In this document: one piece after another, positions 10,791 through 22,298 of the stretch
How positions within the stretch are numbered: the stretch's first letter is position 1
Layout: every line of letters starts with the position of its first letter
NCBI GenBank assembly: GCA_030522415.1
Contig: CM060107.1
Span: 20,158,553 to 20,222,552, forward strand
DNA length: 64,000 nt
Origin: Channallabes apus
Lineage: Eukaryota > Chordata > Actinopteri > Siluriformes > Clariidae
Reading direction: 5' to 3'
Made by a program: the position numbers and the translations under genes
Notes under the pieces: generated by a model
Seen by the model: only the letters and a program-made list of their open reading frames with translations
The model's database searches: none
What the model was told of the DNA's origin: nothing

Positions 10791-11436
10791 TCTCGCACTC
10801 ACACACACACACAGACACACTGTACACACACAGACACACACAAATAATACATGAAATCGCGTAAAACCAAATGAAACTAGGGTAAAAATATGAGCAGTAA
10901 AATACAGTAGTATCCTGTAGGTGATTCCTGTCCTGTGATAACAGGCACTAACACTCTAGAACTGTTTACTTCTGTTAGTTTTGTTTTCAAGTGTGAATGT
11001 TTATGGGGATTAAATCTGTCTCTGCTGCTGCATCTATACACCGTTGTGATAAGTGATTGATGCCCCATCAGATCTTTGATGTGGGACGTTATGCTGGTTA
11101 AATGACTAAAGACACACTGATCCGTATGGACAGATATTTGTTCCAGATATTATGCGCCATTAATCAATTTGTTATGCCAATTTGACTTTCAGCGAAAACA
11201 TCAAAAATATAACGAAAACAAACCAAAGCAGAAGTTACATTTTAAGCTTTACTTTCAAATTCAAATTTGATTTGTTACATACACAGCGCGATATGCAGTA
11301 AAAAGCTTTGGGTGCTTTAGGTGAGACTCGAACTCGGCATTGCTTCACCTGGACCGCTTTATAAGTGTCACGCGCTAACCGATTGCGCCACTGGAGCCAC
11401 ACGGAGGTTGGTCTTGTCAGAGTATCCTCTCTCTCG

Positions 11437-11470
<34 letters not shown>

Positions 11471-11865
11471 TGAAATTGCGTAAAACCCAACGAAATATAA
11501 GCAGTAAAAAAAAAAAAAAATCAGTAAAAATACAATAGTATAACAGGCGCTAACCCTCTGGAACTTTTTTTTACTATTGTCTCCAAGTGTTTATGGGGAT
11601 TTAATCTGTCTCTGCTGCTTCATCCATTCACAGTTGTGATACGTGATTAATGCCCCATCAGATCTTTTGACGGGGGAGCATTATGCATGATTAAATGACT
11701 AAAGAAATACTGATCCATATGGGCAGATATTTGTTCCAGGTTGCATGCGCCATTAATTGCCTCTTATGCCACTTGTAGACTATCAGTGAAAAAATCAGCG
11801 AAAACATCATCAAAAATATAACGAAAACAAACCCAAGCAGACGTTACATTTTGAGCTTTACTTTG
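10790..11865. repeat. imperfect direct duplication with an intervening tRNA-derived insert
   Basis: Bases about 10795-11250 and about 11440-11865 are diverged copies of one segment. Both begin with a CA microsatellite followed by CATGAAAT. Both contain TTTATGGGGATT, ATGCCCCATCAGATCTTT, CAGATATTTGTTCCAG and AACATCAAAAATATAACGAAAACAAACC-like blocks in the same order. The material between them holds a tRNA-like sequence. The segment has no open frame. Confidence 0.8.
11313..11397 (-). pseudogene. tRNA-Ile(UAU) pseudogene or tRNA-Ile-derived SINE head
   Basis: The minus strand reads GCTCCAGTGGCGCAATCGG, then TTAGCGCG, and an anticodon arm with CTTATAA. This matches the 5' half and the UAU anticodon region of vertebrate tRNA-Ile(UAU), including room for its usual intron. 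The T arm is damaged: a stretch of about 7 bases before TTCGAG is missing compared with the family. The 3' acceptor strand (CTAAAGCA) no longer pairs fully with the 5' strand. A TTTTT terminator-like run follows. It cannot fold as a normal tRNA. Confidence 0.6.
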
Positions 11866-12239
11866 CAGCAAAATATTATCTATCAGTATATTAAATGGAA
11901 CGAGGTAAAATACACCGTAATGTAAAATACTGTACGTAGCCTGCGTTTTTATTCCGTACCTACAATGATCGGTATAGACAAATTACAGCCGTTACCGTGT
12001 CTTTAAGGATCATTTCAGGATGTCTTAAAAATATTTCACTAACTAATTTTATTAATTCATTATTAAATAATAAATAGCATAATCATCATGGGTTATGTAT
12101 TGAGTGATTTAACAAATCTGTTTTATTAATCGGTTTGTTGTTGTTGTTTTTTCATCTATTTATGAAACTATGTTGACAATACAAGAACTGTCTGTATATT
12201 AAAGATACGGTATTGGGTTTCCTGGACACTGCAGTTAAC

Positions 12240-12625
12240 TGTGCCAGTCAATGCTCCATCTGGCGGAATTATACGGCATTGCAACCATCTTTTTAGAAAG
12301 CGCATGGGGGCGTTTATGGGGCGGGGCATCGTTAACTGCGTCATCGCGGGGGATCACATTCCATGCACGAAGCCTTCATGGAACTGCCACGGAGCAGTCA
12401 TGCTCCAGGCGGCTGTTTGACGTGGCTCCCACTGTAAATGCCGGGAGAAATTATTTGTAAATGAGGAGCCGGTGTGTGTGGGAGTGGCGGTACGGAGGCA
12501 TGGGAAAAGACGTGACAGTCTAGAGACAACATGACCGCGAATAGAGAAATCTGACAGCGTGGGGGAAAAAACAGAACCGAGAAAAAAAAGAAAAAAAAAA
12601 TGAGTGACAGGGGTTCGTGACACAT
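12240..12625 (-). mobile_element. probable LTR fragment
   Basis: This is a CpG-rich block in AT-rich surroundings that begins, on the minus strand, with TGTCACGAACCCCTGTCAC. It contains a 29-base segment (TTACAGTGGGAGCCAC, about seven bases, then AGCCGC) that also occurs in the sushi-type LTR at 7499-7527. No coding domain is visible. I infer a piece of a related LTR. Confidence 0.35.
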
Positions 12626-12911
12626 TTAAAACAACCTTTGACCCAAGGTACCAGATATTATATACCAGATATTATATTATTATTAATATTATTATTATTA
12701 TATACCAGATATTATATGTATCTGGTTGTATACTGTACATATAATACAAACAACTGTAAATAATCTTACCGTGCAAAATGTATATGATAAAGCAGAATAA
12801 GAAACAAAACATAAGAATAAAGTACTATAAAAGTAACATAAAAGCATTTAAATTGCTAAATAGTTAAACAAAGTGTACTTGAACAAGAAAAAGTGTACTT
12901 GAACAAGAAAC

Positions 12912-13817
12912 TGTCACGTGTGCGGGTGTAATGGCTGGTGGTGTAGCCATGGGCAGGCATAAACACAGAGGGTTCTTTTTTTTTCAAATAAGGAGTTTTT
13001 ATTTAAAACAAACAAACCAAACTCAAACCAAATAAACAAAACACTGGCTCTTTCAGCTTAACATACACACTGAATCTTCAAACAGAACACACAGGACAGA
13101 AACAATAGGAACATGGTGCCGGAACCATAACACCGTACGAGAGCGAGGTTGCAACACAGGCTACAAAACACACAGGCTCTAATACCTGGGACAGTTAACA
13201 GACACTCTGTTGTGACACAGGCTACAAAACATTCAGGCTCTAATACCTGGGACAGTTAACATACGCTCTGTGTTGTGACACAGGCTACAAGACACTCAGA
13301 TTACAGTTAACAAACGCTCTGTGTTGTGACACTCGTCTTAAGATATACAGGTGCTAAGACATTGAACAGATTACTTGAGCTCATCGAGATGTAGTAAAAC
13401 CTATGCTTCTACGGGCGATACACACACACAGGCTCCAGGGAGCTAGACTCACACTGACATACACACCCCCCCCCCCACTCTATGCACCTCGTACACACAC
13501 ACACGCACCTCGTACACACACGCACCTCGTACACACACGCACCTTGTACACACACATACACACACCTCTATGCACCTCGTACATACACACACGCACCTCT
13601 ATGCACCTTGTACATACACACACGCACCTCTATGCACCTCGTACATACACACACGCATCTCTATGCACCTAGTACACACACACACCTCTATGCACCTCGT
13701 ACACACACACATGCACCTCTATGCACCTCGTAGACACACACACGCACCTCTATGCACCTCGTACACACACAAATGCAGCTCTATGCACCTCGTACACACA
13801 CACGCACCTCTAAGCAC

Positions 13818-13854
<37 letters not shown>

Positions 13855-14113
13855 CTCTATCCACCTCGTACACACACACACACGCACCTCTATGCACCTG
13901 GTACACACACACACACACACGCACCTCTATGCACCTCGTACACACACACACACGCACCTCTAGGCACCTCGTACACACACACGCACCTCGTACACACACA
14001 CGCACCTCTATGCACCTCGTACACACACACACACCTCTATGCACCTCGTACACACACACCTATGCACCTCGTACACACACACCTATGCACCTCGTACACA
14101 CACACCTATGCAC

Positions 14114-14170
<57 letters not shown>

Positions 14171-15170
14171 CTATGCACCTCGTACACACACACCTCTATG
14201 CACCTCGTACACACACACCTCTATGCACCTCGTACACACACACCTCTATGCACCTCGTGTACACACACACCTCTATGCACCTCGTACACACACACACACA
14301 CCTCTATGCACCTCGTACACACACACTCACACACCTCTATGCACCTCGTACACACACACTCACACACCTCTATGCACCTCGTACACACACACACACACAC
14401 ACACTCACACCTCTATGCACCTCGTACACACACACACACACACACACTCACACCTCTATGCACCTCGTACACACACACTCACTCTCACACCTATGCACCT
14501 CAAACACCCTCCCATCTATGCACCTCAAACACTCTCCCATCTATGCACCTCAAACACTCTCCCATCTATGCACCTCAAACACTCTCCCATCTATGCACCT
14601 CAAACACTCTCCCATCTATGCACCTCAAATACTCTCCACTCCAGGCACACACATACCTACCCCTATGCACTCTATACACACATACCTACGACTATGCATT
14701 TCATACACATACCTATGCACTCCATACCCACACACATACCTCTATGCCCTTCATGCAGACACACACATAGAAGGTACACAAGCTTAGAGCTTAGACTAAC
14801 AGGGAGAGACATTAGAAACATGACGGAGAAACAAACAGGAGTAACTGAAAACAATAAGACACCACTCACACTTCACAATAATCAAACACAGGTAAATCCA
14901 AAAATACACTTATACATTTGACCTAGACAATATGCCTACAGAGCCAGTTTAACATAAAAAAACAAAACTAAAGCCCACTAGACAATATTAATGCTCGACC
15001 CAGTTTCCCAGAGCTAACAGCTTTTTATAAGATTGCTAATGAGCCACCTCGGCACAGGTGAAACTTAGTCATCACCTGACCGAGGTGCCTTCTGGGAAAC
15101 TGGGTCTTCTAACAAAAAACTACAAGACACCAAACACCTCCACAGTACCCTCTAGGGGCAGTCCCTTACA
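12912..15170 (-). mobile_element. solo LTR with internal minisatellite
   Basis: The element starts TGTCACGTG at 12912 and ends CCCTTACA at 15170. It is flanked by perfect 5-bp duplications, GAAAC at 12907-12911 and 15171-15175, as expected for LTR element integration. On the minus strand there is a TATA-like TTATAAAAAGC near 15030 in U3 and an AATAAA near 13000 close to the far end, which fixes the orientation. There is no gag or pol, so this is a solo LTR left by recombination. It sits in the 3' part of the old L2 at 15190-17020. Its 2259-bp length is due largely to the tandem array inside it. Confidence 0.72.
13478..14640. repeat. CA-rich minisatellite array
   Basis: Dozens of units built on CACCTCTATGCACCTCGTAC followed by a variable CA run fill this stretch. 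From about 14490 to 14640 the unit changes to a regular 25-base form (CTATGCACCTCAAACACTCT plus CCCAT). The long open frames of threonine, histidine, leucine, tyrosine, alanine and proline through it are a side effect of the repeat. Confidence 0.95.
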
Positions 15171-15189
15171 GAAACAAAGTGTACTTGAC

Positions 15190-17020
15190 AGGAAACCTTG
15201 GAGAACCTTTGACAGAACTAAAAGCAACTAAAAAAAGATGAGCCTTCAACTTTGATTTAAATCTGTCGATAGTAGAAGCAGACCTAATGTGATCGTTGAG
15301 ACTATTCCGAAGCCCTGTCACCTCTGGACTTTAAACAGGACTTTAAAAAAAAAGAAGCTGTTTAGATGTTGATCTAAGTGATCTTGGGGCAGAATATTAG
15401 ATTGGCAGGAATTAGCATGTCAACAATGTATTAAGGGGCTAGACCATTGAGGGCTTTAAAAACAAAAAATAAAAGTTAAAATCAATACTATATTTAAAGA
15501 GGTGACCACTGCAGCTATAAGACGGGGAAAATTTGATTCCTTTTCTTTGTTCCAGTAAAGAGTCTGGCTGCTGTGTTCTGAACTACCTGGCAACTGCATG
15601 TATAGGGAGTTACAGTGAGTCTATAAAAATACATATAATAAAACTGATAAAGTTTACAAGTCGGTATATTGAAGATATTTGTAGAACACATCAAGATGGT
15701 TTTTTTTCGAATTTTTGTCTGTGTGTTTTTGCATGCATAACACAGAAAACTACGGAACGATTTTTTATGGTGTTTTTATAGGTGCATTTGCCCGAGCTTG
15801 AAGTGACATATAGGCTTTGACATATCGGCCCATGGGAAGAGAAGATATGCTCATTTGAAATTTAAATGTAAAACACCCTTATATCATAAAAAGTCTAATT
15901 TGAAAAAATCATTAGTTCATCTCAAAATTCAACAGATAGTCCTTTACATTTTTTAATACACGCTAATAAGTGTGGAATTGAAACTTACCTGATAAAAGCC
16001 ATTTCACACCTTCATTCCGTGCACTTCACAGTAACACGTAAAAATTTTTATTTATTCCAAAATTCAACAGATGCGGTTGTACATTTTTTAAAACAATTAA
16101 ATTCCATGCGAAAGAAGTCACAGGCACATCTAGTCAATAATAAAACAATAAAAACATGGACAACTGTTTCCAGATCCTTTTGAGATAAAATATGCTAAAA
16201 AAAAATTTTTTTGAAAAAATTCCAGAAATACACTAAACATTTTTATTTCATTGTGCCAATATATAGACAGGAGACCAAGCAAATTAACCCATTTAGAAAC
16301 AAACCCGGAAATCAAAACCTGGGTACCAAATACAATTATTTCAGTTTTGTTTAGATTTAGTTGGAAAAAGTTTCCTGCATCCTGTCATCCAAGAGAGTTT
16401 AATAGGATGTCTAGTGCACATATTGGCAGTTATAGCAGGAAGGTACAGTAAAGTGGTGTGTAAACTGCACAACAAGGATGAAAATGTTGTAAAATGATGG
16501 AGTGAAGGGGAAGCACTAATGTATAGTTAAAATAACAGGGGTCCCATAATTGAACCATGCGGTATACCATAGTTCACAAAAGTCGGAATGAAGAACATTC
16601 TCCTATTTTTATTGAGAAGGTTCTATCTTTTAGGCAAGAAATAAATCATTCTAACACAGGGCCCTGCAAACCAACATGATCAATTGTGTCGAAGGATGAA
16701 ATGAGATCTAATAAAAAATAAAATGGCACAAGAGCCAGAGTCAACAGTGAGCAGGATATCATTATAAACATTTAATAATGCGGATTCTGTGCTGTGTAGC
16801 GCTCTAAATCCAAACTAAAATTTACAATGCAACAGATCCTCAGGTAAGTGGAGAAGACAACTTTTTCAAATTTCCTAGCAATGAATGGGAGTTTGGAGAA
16901 AGGCCTGTAGTTAATGGGTTCATTGGAGTCAGAGAAGGTTCCTGTAGTAAGGACTGCACAATTGCATGTTTAAAGCTGGTTGGGACGCTTTTGTTTGATA
17001 GGGACCTATTAATTATAGCC
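15190..17020 (-). pseudogene. degenerate L2-like LINE
   Basis: On the minus strand, bases 17020-16530 read as a worn L2 reverse transcriptase. VPTSFKHAIVQSLLQEP at the top is followed by FRALHSTESALLNVYNDILL, with stops, then a worn motif A and a GIPHGSIMGPL motif B in other frames. Bases 15460-15190 read as the C-terminal tail (KALNGLA; SPEVTGLRNSLNDHIRSAS; FKSKLKAHLF). Many stops and frameshifts separate them, and bases 15600-16300 are not recognisable. This copy is much older than the L2 at 17590-28780. Confidence 0.65.
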
Positions 17021-17589
17021 AAATCAAATCAATGGTGCATAATACGTTTTATAGTAATAATGGTTCATTGGTGGGATTTAAGTGTGCAACCACCTCAGTC
17101 GGCTGAGAGGACAGTACTGTTTTGAATTGCTTAAGGCAGCTAATAGAATGTCGTGTCTGTGTGGAATCTGTGTCTTGGGGAAGGATATGGGATCTTATTT
17201 TGCAATAAAGAACATTTTAAACGTAGAAGCAGAGGAGGCAGAAGATGCAGTTGTACAACACTTTGGGTCTTTTGTTGATTAAATCTGCATAGTACACAGC
17301 CATCATAACATATCTGTGATAAAGTTTTAATCTCTGAGGATAAGAGATTATTTAAAACTTGAATCTAGTCTTTCTTCCATCTGTGTTTTCCAAAATTCAC
17401 GCATGGCAGTGTGGATGGAGTCACTTATACAGAGGAACTAACAGGTTGTGATTATGATTGCTTTGATTTTGATTATTTAAGTCAAATAAGTCAAAGGCAA
17501 TCAATAAGCTGATATGACTGAATGAGATTAAACAAATAACAACAGAGTCAACAAATAATATAAACTAACTGATCATGAATTTTAAAGGA
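17021..17589. other. no gene recognised
   Basis: This may be a worn 5' part of the neighbouring L2 relic. I see no conserved frame. Confidence 0.35.
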
Positions 17590-17900
17590 CAGCATATATT
17601 TGCCGCGTTTTGCCGCATTCTCCTTCCCGTTCATTTTCTCCTCTCCTCCTCTCAACATCTGAATTGTTTATGGCTGTACTGTTATCTCACTATGGATTAT
17701 AACTCTAATTGATCACCCTGCTACATCTCCTTTCCTGGACACCTGACTCTGCTGGATTATTGTTTATGACTCTACTGTTGTTCTTTAACTGTGGATTATA
17801 CTCCGACTGGATTGCCTCTACCCATCGCTAGCTACTGTACCTCCCCACTCTGCTCTGCTGCTGCCTTTCGGCCTTTGTGCTCCTTCGGGCCTCCTACATA

Positions 17901-19517
17901 CAGTGGTGTGAAAAACTATTTGCCCCCCTCCTGATTTCTTATTCTTTTGCATGTTTGTCACACAACATGTTTCTGATCATCAAACACATTTAACTATTAG
18001 TCAAAGATAACACAAGTAAACACAAAATGCAGTTTTTAAATGAGGGGTTTTATTATTTAGGGAGAAAAAAAATCCAAACCTACATGGCCCTGTGTGAAAA
18101 AGTAATTGCCCCTTGAACCTAATAACTGGTTGGGCCACCCTTAGCAGCAATAACTGCAATCAAGCATTTGATTGCAGTTACGAGTCTTTTACAGCGCTCT
18201 GGAGGAATTTTGGCCCACTCATCTTTGCAGAATTGTTGTAATTCAGCTTTATTTGAGGGTTTTCTAGCATGAACCGCCTTTTTAAGGTCATGCCACAACA
18301 TCTCAATAGGATTCAGGTCAGGACTTTGACTAGGCCACTCCAAAGTCTTCATTTTGTTTTTCTTCAGCCATTCAGAGGTGGATTTGCTGGTGTGTTTTGG
18401 ATCATTGTCCTGCTGCAGCACCCAAGATCGCTTCAGCTTGAGTTGACGAACAGATGGCCGGACATTCTCCTTCAGGATTTTTTGGTAGACAGTAGAATTC
18501 ATGGTTCCATCTATCACAGCAAGCCTTCCAGGTCCTGAAGCAGCAAAACAACCCCAGACCATCACACTACCACCACCATATTTTACTGTTGGTATGATGT
18601 TCTTTTTCTGAAATGCTGTGTTACTTTTACGCCAGATGTAACGGGACACGCACCTTCTAAAAAGTTTAACTTTTGTCTCGTCGGTCCACAAGGTATTTTC
18701 CCAAAAGTCTTGGCAATCATTGAGATGTTTTTTTAGCAAAATTGAGACGAGCCTTAATGTTCTTTTTGCTTAAAAGTGGTTTGCGCCTTGGAAATCTGCC
18801 TTGCAGGCCATTTTTGCCCAGTCTCTTTCTTATGGTATAGTCGTGAACACTGACCTTAATTGAGGCAAGTGAGGCCTGCAGTTCTTTAGATGTTGTCCTG
18901 GGGTCTTTTGTGGCCTCTCGGATGAGTTGTCTCTGCGCTCTTGGGGTAATTTTGGTCGGCCGGCCACTCCTGGGAAGGTTCACCACTGTTCCATGTTTTT
19001 GCCATTCGTGGATAATGGCTCTCACTGTGGTTCGCTGGAGTCCCAAAGCTTTAGAAATGGCTTTATAACCTTTACCAGACTGATAGATCTCAATTACTTT
19101 TGTTCTCATTTGTTCCTGAATTTCTTTGGATCTTGGCATGATGTCTAGCTTTTGAGGTGCTTTTGGTCTACTTCTCTGTGTCAGGTAGCTCCTATTTAAG
19201 TGATTACTTGATTGAAACAGGTGTGGCAGTAATCAGGCCTGGGGGTAACTACAGAAATTGAACTCAGGTGTGATAAACCACAGTTAAGTTATTTTTTAAC
19301 AAGGGGGGCAATCACTTTTTCACACAGGGCCATGTAGATTTGGAGTTTTTTTCTTCCTTAATAACGTAAACCTTCATTTAAAAACTGCATTTTGTGTTCA
19401 ATTATGTTATCTTTGACTAATAGTTAACGGTTTTTGATGAGCAGAAACATTTAAGTGTGACAAGCATGCAAAAGAATAAGAAATCAGGAAGGGGGCAAAT
19501 AGTTTTTCACACCACTG
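17901..19517 (-). mobile_element. Tc1-like DNA transposon with long inverted repeats
   Basis: The element starts CAGTGGTGTGAAAAACTA at 17901 and ends with its reverse complement at 19517. TA dinucleotides flank it at 17899-17900 and 19518-19519. The two ends match over about 220 bases, and each carries an outer repeat (GGTGTGAAAAACT) and an inner one (TGTGTGAAAAAGT), the IR/DR layout of fish Tc1 elements such as those of salmonids. It lies in the 5' leader of the L2. Confidence 0.95.
18119..19139 (-). pseudogene. Tc1 transposase with one frameshift
   Basis: The N-terminal frame (19139-18717) holds the paired-like DNA-binding region: a first helix-turn-helix (GYKAISKALGLQRTTVRAII), a GRPTK hook between the two subdomains, and the second domain. 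The C-terminal frame (18739-18119) holds the DD34E catalytic core: WTDETKVKLF, QQDNDPKHTS and PDLNPIE, with exactly 34 residues between the second D and the E. Together they span about 340 codons, the usual Tc1 length. The frame changes at a run of seven T on the plus strand (18728-18734), consistent with a one-base slip. No other damage is visible. Confidence 0.92.
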
Positions 19518-19744
19518 TAGCTGACGGGTGAGTCTCCACTCCTTCGTCTATCTATCGTGGACAGTATATCTGATGGTGAGACACCCTCCCGCCATCTGAT
19601 TTGACTGATAAGGTCCGTATTGCGCTAATCATTCGGCGACAAGAGTGTTGCGGCTCTCCTGCATTTTATTGTGAGAGAAGTGTGTTCCTCATCTTTTCTC
19701 ATCGAGTTTTAACACTGGGCTTATTACTTGGCTGCGTTGTTGTT

Positions 19745-21512
19745 ATGGCACTCAGCTACTCGCTATCTCAACTACGTAGCCTGAATTCACATCCTCGTCT
19801 CGACGCATCTGCATACAGGCTCTGCAAGGAACTTGGGATCACTAGACGGCCGCGCTGCGTTCATCGTTCCGGTCGCCACTACTTCTCATCGCGCTGTGTG
19901 ACATCCTCGTCTATTCCTTCTATTTGGTCCAACCGTTCGGATATACGCTATTCTATGCTGCCGGCCAACCACCGTGGTATCAATCGTACTGCATTAATTA
20001 CTGTATCTCCATCTCCATCTGCTCTACAGACACGCAATGATTGTGCGCTTCATCCTGCATTAGCACTGTTCAACTACCGCTCACTTACTAACACACTTAC
20101 TTTTCACTGAACTGCATGAACTATTAACCCTTACTTGTGCGATGTCTTCTTCTATAATCTTACTTGGTGATTTCAACATACATGTTAACAAAGATTGTGC
20201 AGACTCCCGTGAACTCATGTCTGTTTTTGAATGCTTTAATCTCATACAGCACATTCATTTTCCTACACATCTAAAAGGTCACACACTGGATTTAATTTGT
20301 ACAACTGGTTTACGCAATGTTTCTGTGAATGGATCGCAGATCGGACTTTCTGATCACCTTCTCATTGAACTCAGTTGTGAAATGCCTCTCCCCTGCCTCA
20401 GGGTAAAATCAACCATTACTTTTCGTAAAATTACTTCTGTTGATCATTCACTGTTTACTGATTCTGTACAGACACATCTTTCAGATATTACTGAACACAG
20501 CACTGTTCTTGATATTCTTGCCAAATATAATTCAAGATTCAAGATTCAAAGAACTTTATTAATCCCAAAGGGAAATTGCTTAGTAACTCTCTTTCTACCG
20601 CCCTTAATATTCACGCCCCACTCAAATGCAGAATCGTACCTTCTACACATACATCACCCTGGTTTACCCCCCCCCCCCCCACTTCGCAAATTGAAAACCA
20701 CTGGTCGTCGCCTGGAACGCCTTTATAAGAAAACTGGCTTGACCGTGCATCTTATTGCATACAAGGATCATATTCAGCTATACAAATTGGCTTTAAATAA
20801 TTCACAGCTCCAGCTATTATGCTACTCTCATCACAAATGCATCTTCCAGTCCTAAAACACTGTTTTCTGTAGTTAACAAACTCACTAGCCCTCCTGTCCC
20901 TGTTATGACCAACTCTGTAGATCACTGTGAATCATTCTTGCATTACTTCCAAAATAAAATAACTCCTATACATTCTCTCTTTTCAACAGTGTACTCCCCT
21001 ATCCACTCAAATGACTTCCCTACGAACTTTGCAACTGGTATTTTTAATGATTTCGATCCTCCAACTCCTGATCTTATTTCTGAGTTGCTCAGTAAAGTCA
21101 ATCCTTCTTTCTGTCATCTTGATCCTGCCCCTACGTCCCTGCTCAAATACTCTGCAGCTGTTATTTCACGGCCTATTTCACTGCTCATTTCTAAAATCTT
21201 GAACACTGGTGTTGTTCCTCTTGAATTAAAAACTGCAGCTGTCACACCAGTCTTAAAGAAACCTGGCCTTGACCCAGCTGATATGGCCAACTACCGACCA
21301 ATTTCAAATCTTCCGCTACTCTCAAAAATACTTGAAAAAATTGTTGCTGTTCAATTTCAGTCCTACTTGTCATCTCACTATCTGTATGAATGCTTCCAAT
21401 TTGGTTGTCAATGACCTTCTTATGGCCTCTGATGCTGGCTCTGTTAGCATTTTGATTCTGTTAGATCTTTCTTCTGCATTTGATACTATCTCTCACAGTA
21501 TTCTCATTTCAC
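19745..21512 (+). pseudogene. L2 ORF, 5' part: endonuclease remnants and RT start
   Basis: From the ATG at 19745 the frame resembles the N-terminal leader of fish L2 proteins (YSLSQLRSLN; CKELGITRRPR). It stops at about 20108. The next frame (20142-20855) begins inside the endonuclease with ILLGDFNIHV and continues to GLSDHLLIEL, the two C-terminal catalytic blocks. The first half of the endonuclease is therefore deleted. A 60-base repeat tail interrupts at about 20530. From 20905 the reverse transcriptase begins (LKTAAVTPVLKKPGLDP, NYRPISNLPLLSKILEKIV). After a frame change it reaches motif A (LLDLSSAFDTISHSIL) just before the Gypsy insertion at 21513. Confidence 0.8.
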
Positions 21513-22229
21513 GGTAGCGCAGCCACATAAAGGGTCATTTTATATACAGGAAAATAATTGAAGAGCTAAATGCTGCTCACCTGTAGCCTAAATTGTGCCC
21601 GAACGGTTTATATTTTCCCCTTTGGACAGTGTTGGTCACCGGGCAAGCTCCCACGCGCATGCGCGATCGCGACGCGAGGGACCCGGATGTGAACTGATCA
21701 CGTGATCCGGCATAAAGCCGGAACCGGCAAGGAAGCCGGCACGGAGAGATTACCCCAGCGCGCTGTTTGTTTAGAGAGAGAGTTAGTTTGTTGCTTCCAC
21801 ACGGATGATCATTGGTTGGATTTATCTCGTTGGACACTCACTTTTCACCTCTCATTCCGTTACTCGAGCTCCCAGTGGTGACATCTATCCTGGTGAGGCC
21901 GAGAATAATCTCTCCAATTCATATTTCATATCCGCAATACACTACAGTCTGGACTTCCACTCATACACACACACCCTTGCATACACCATACACTTTGTTT
22001 ATTTCTGTATTATACTTGTATATATTGGTTTCGGTGCACCGTGTTTGTTTGGTTATTGGTTTGTTTTGTATAATACACTTTGGTTTATTTCACTACTTGC
22101 TCTTGTGTTGCGTCTATTATTGTTCCGCCGCGGTTGCGCAATACCGGAAGTGGTGTTTACCAGCTCATTCCTAGATTCCCGAATCCGTATTTTTGTAACC
22201 AAAGGTTTCATAATAATCCAAGCGTTACA
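21513..22229 (+). repeat. 5' LTR of the second Gypsy element
   Basis: It matches 26850-27569 nearly throughout, with small indels (for example an extra TTTAGTTTG near 27105 and a missing TTTG near 27340 in the right copy). Its first base is G where the right copy has T, so the TG start is lost here. Confidence 0.92.
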
Positions 22230-22232
22230 TAG

Positions 22233-22250
22233 TGGTGGCCCGTACGGGGA
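22233..22250 (+). other. tRNA-Ile primer-binding site
   Basis: Three bases after the LTR the sequence TGGTGGCCCGTACGGGGA is complementary to the 3' end (with CCA) of vertebrate tRNA-Ile(AAU) as I recall it. The match covers about 18 bases. Confidence 0.6.
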
Positions 22251-22298
22251 ATCTATATTTTGGATATTTTCCAGTTTTGTGTGACGTGGCTGTACAAG

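Noticed and set aside
11313..11397. A functional tRNA gene
   Set aside because: The T arm lacks several bases and the acceptor stem is mismatched.
12240..12625. A CpG island promoter of a host gene
   Set aside because: No exon, splice site or coding sequence follows, and a block shared with the sushi LTR points to a repeat.
13403..14921. Open frames of up to 405 residues rich in Thr, His, Leu, Tyr, Ala and Pro
   Set aside because: They are read through a tandem DNA repeat whose period keeps several frames open at once. There is no start context, no domain and no conservation signal.
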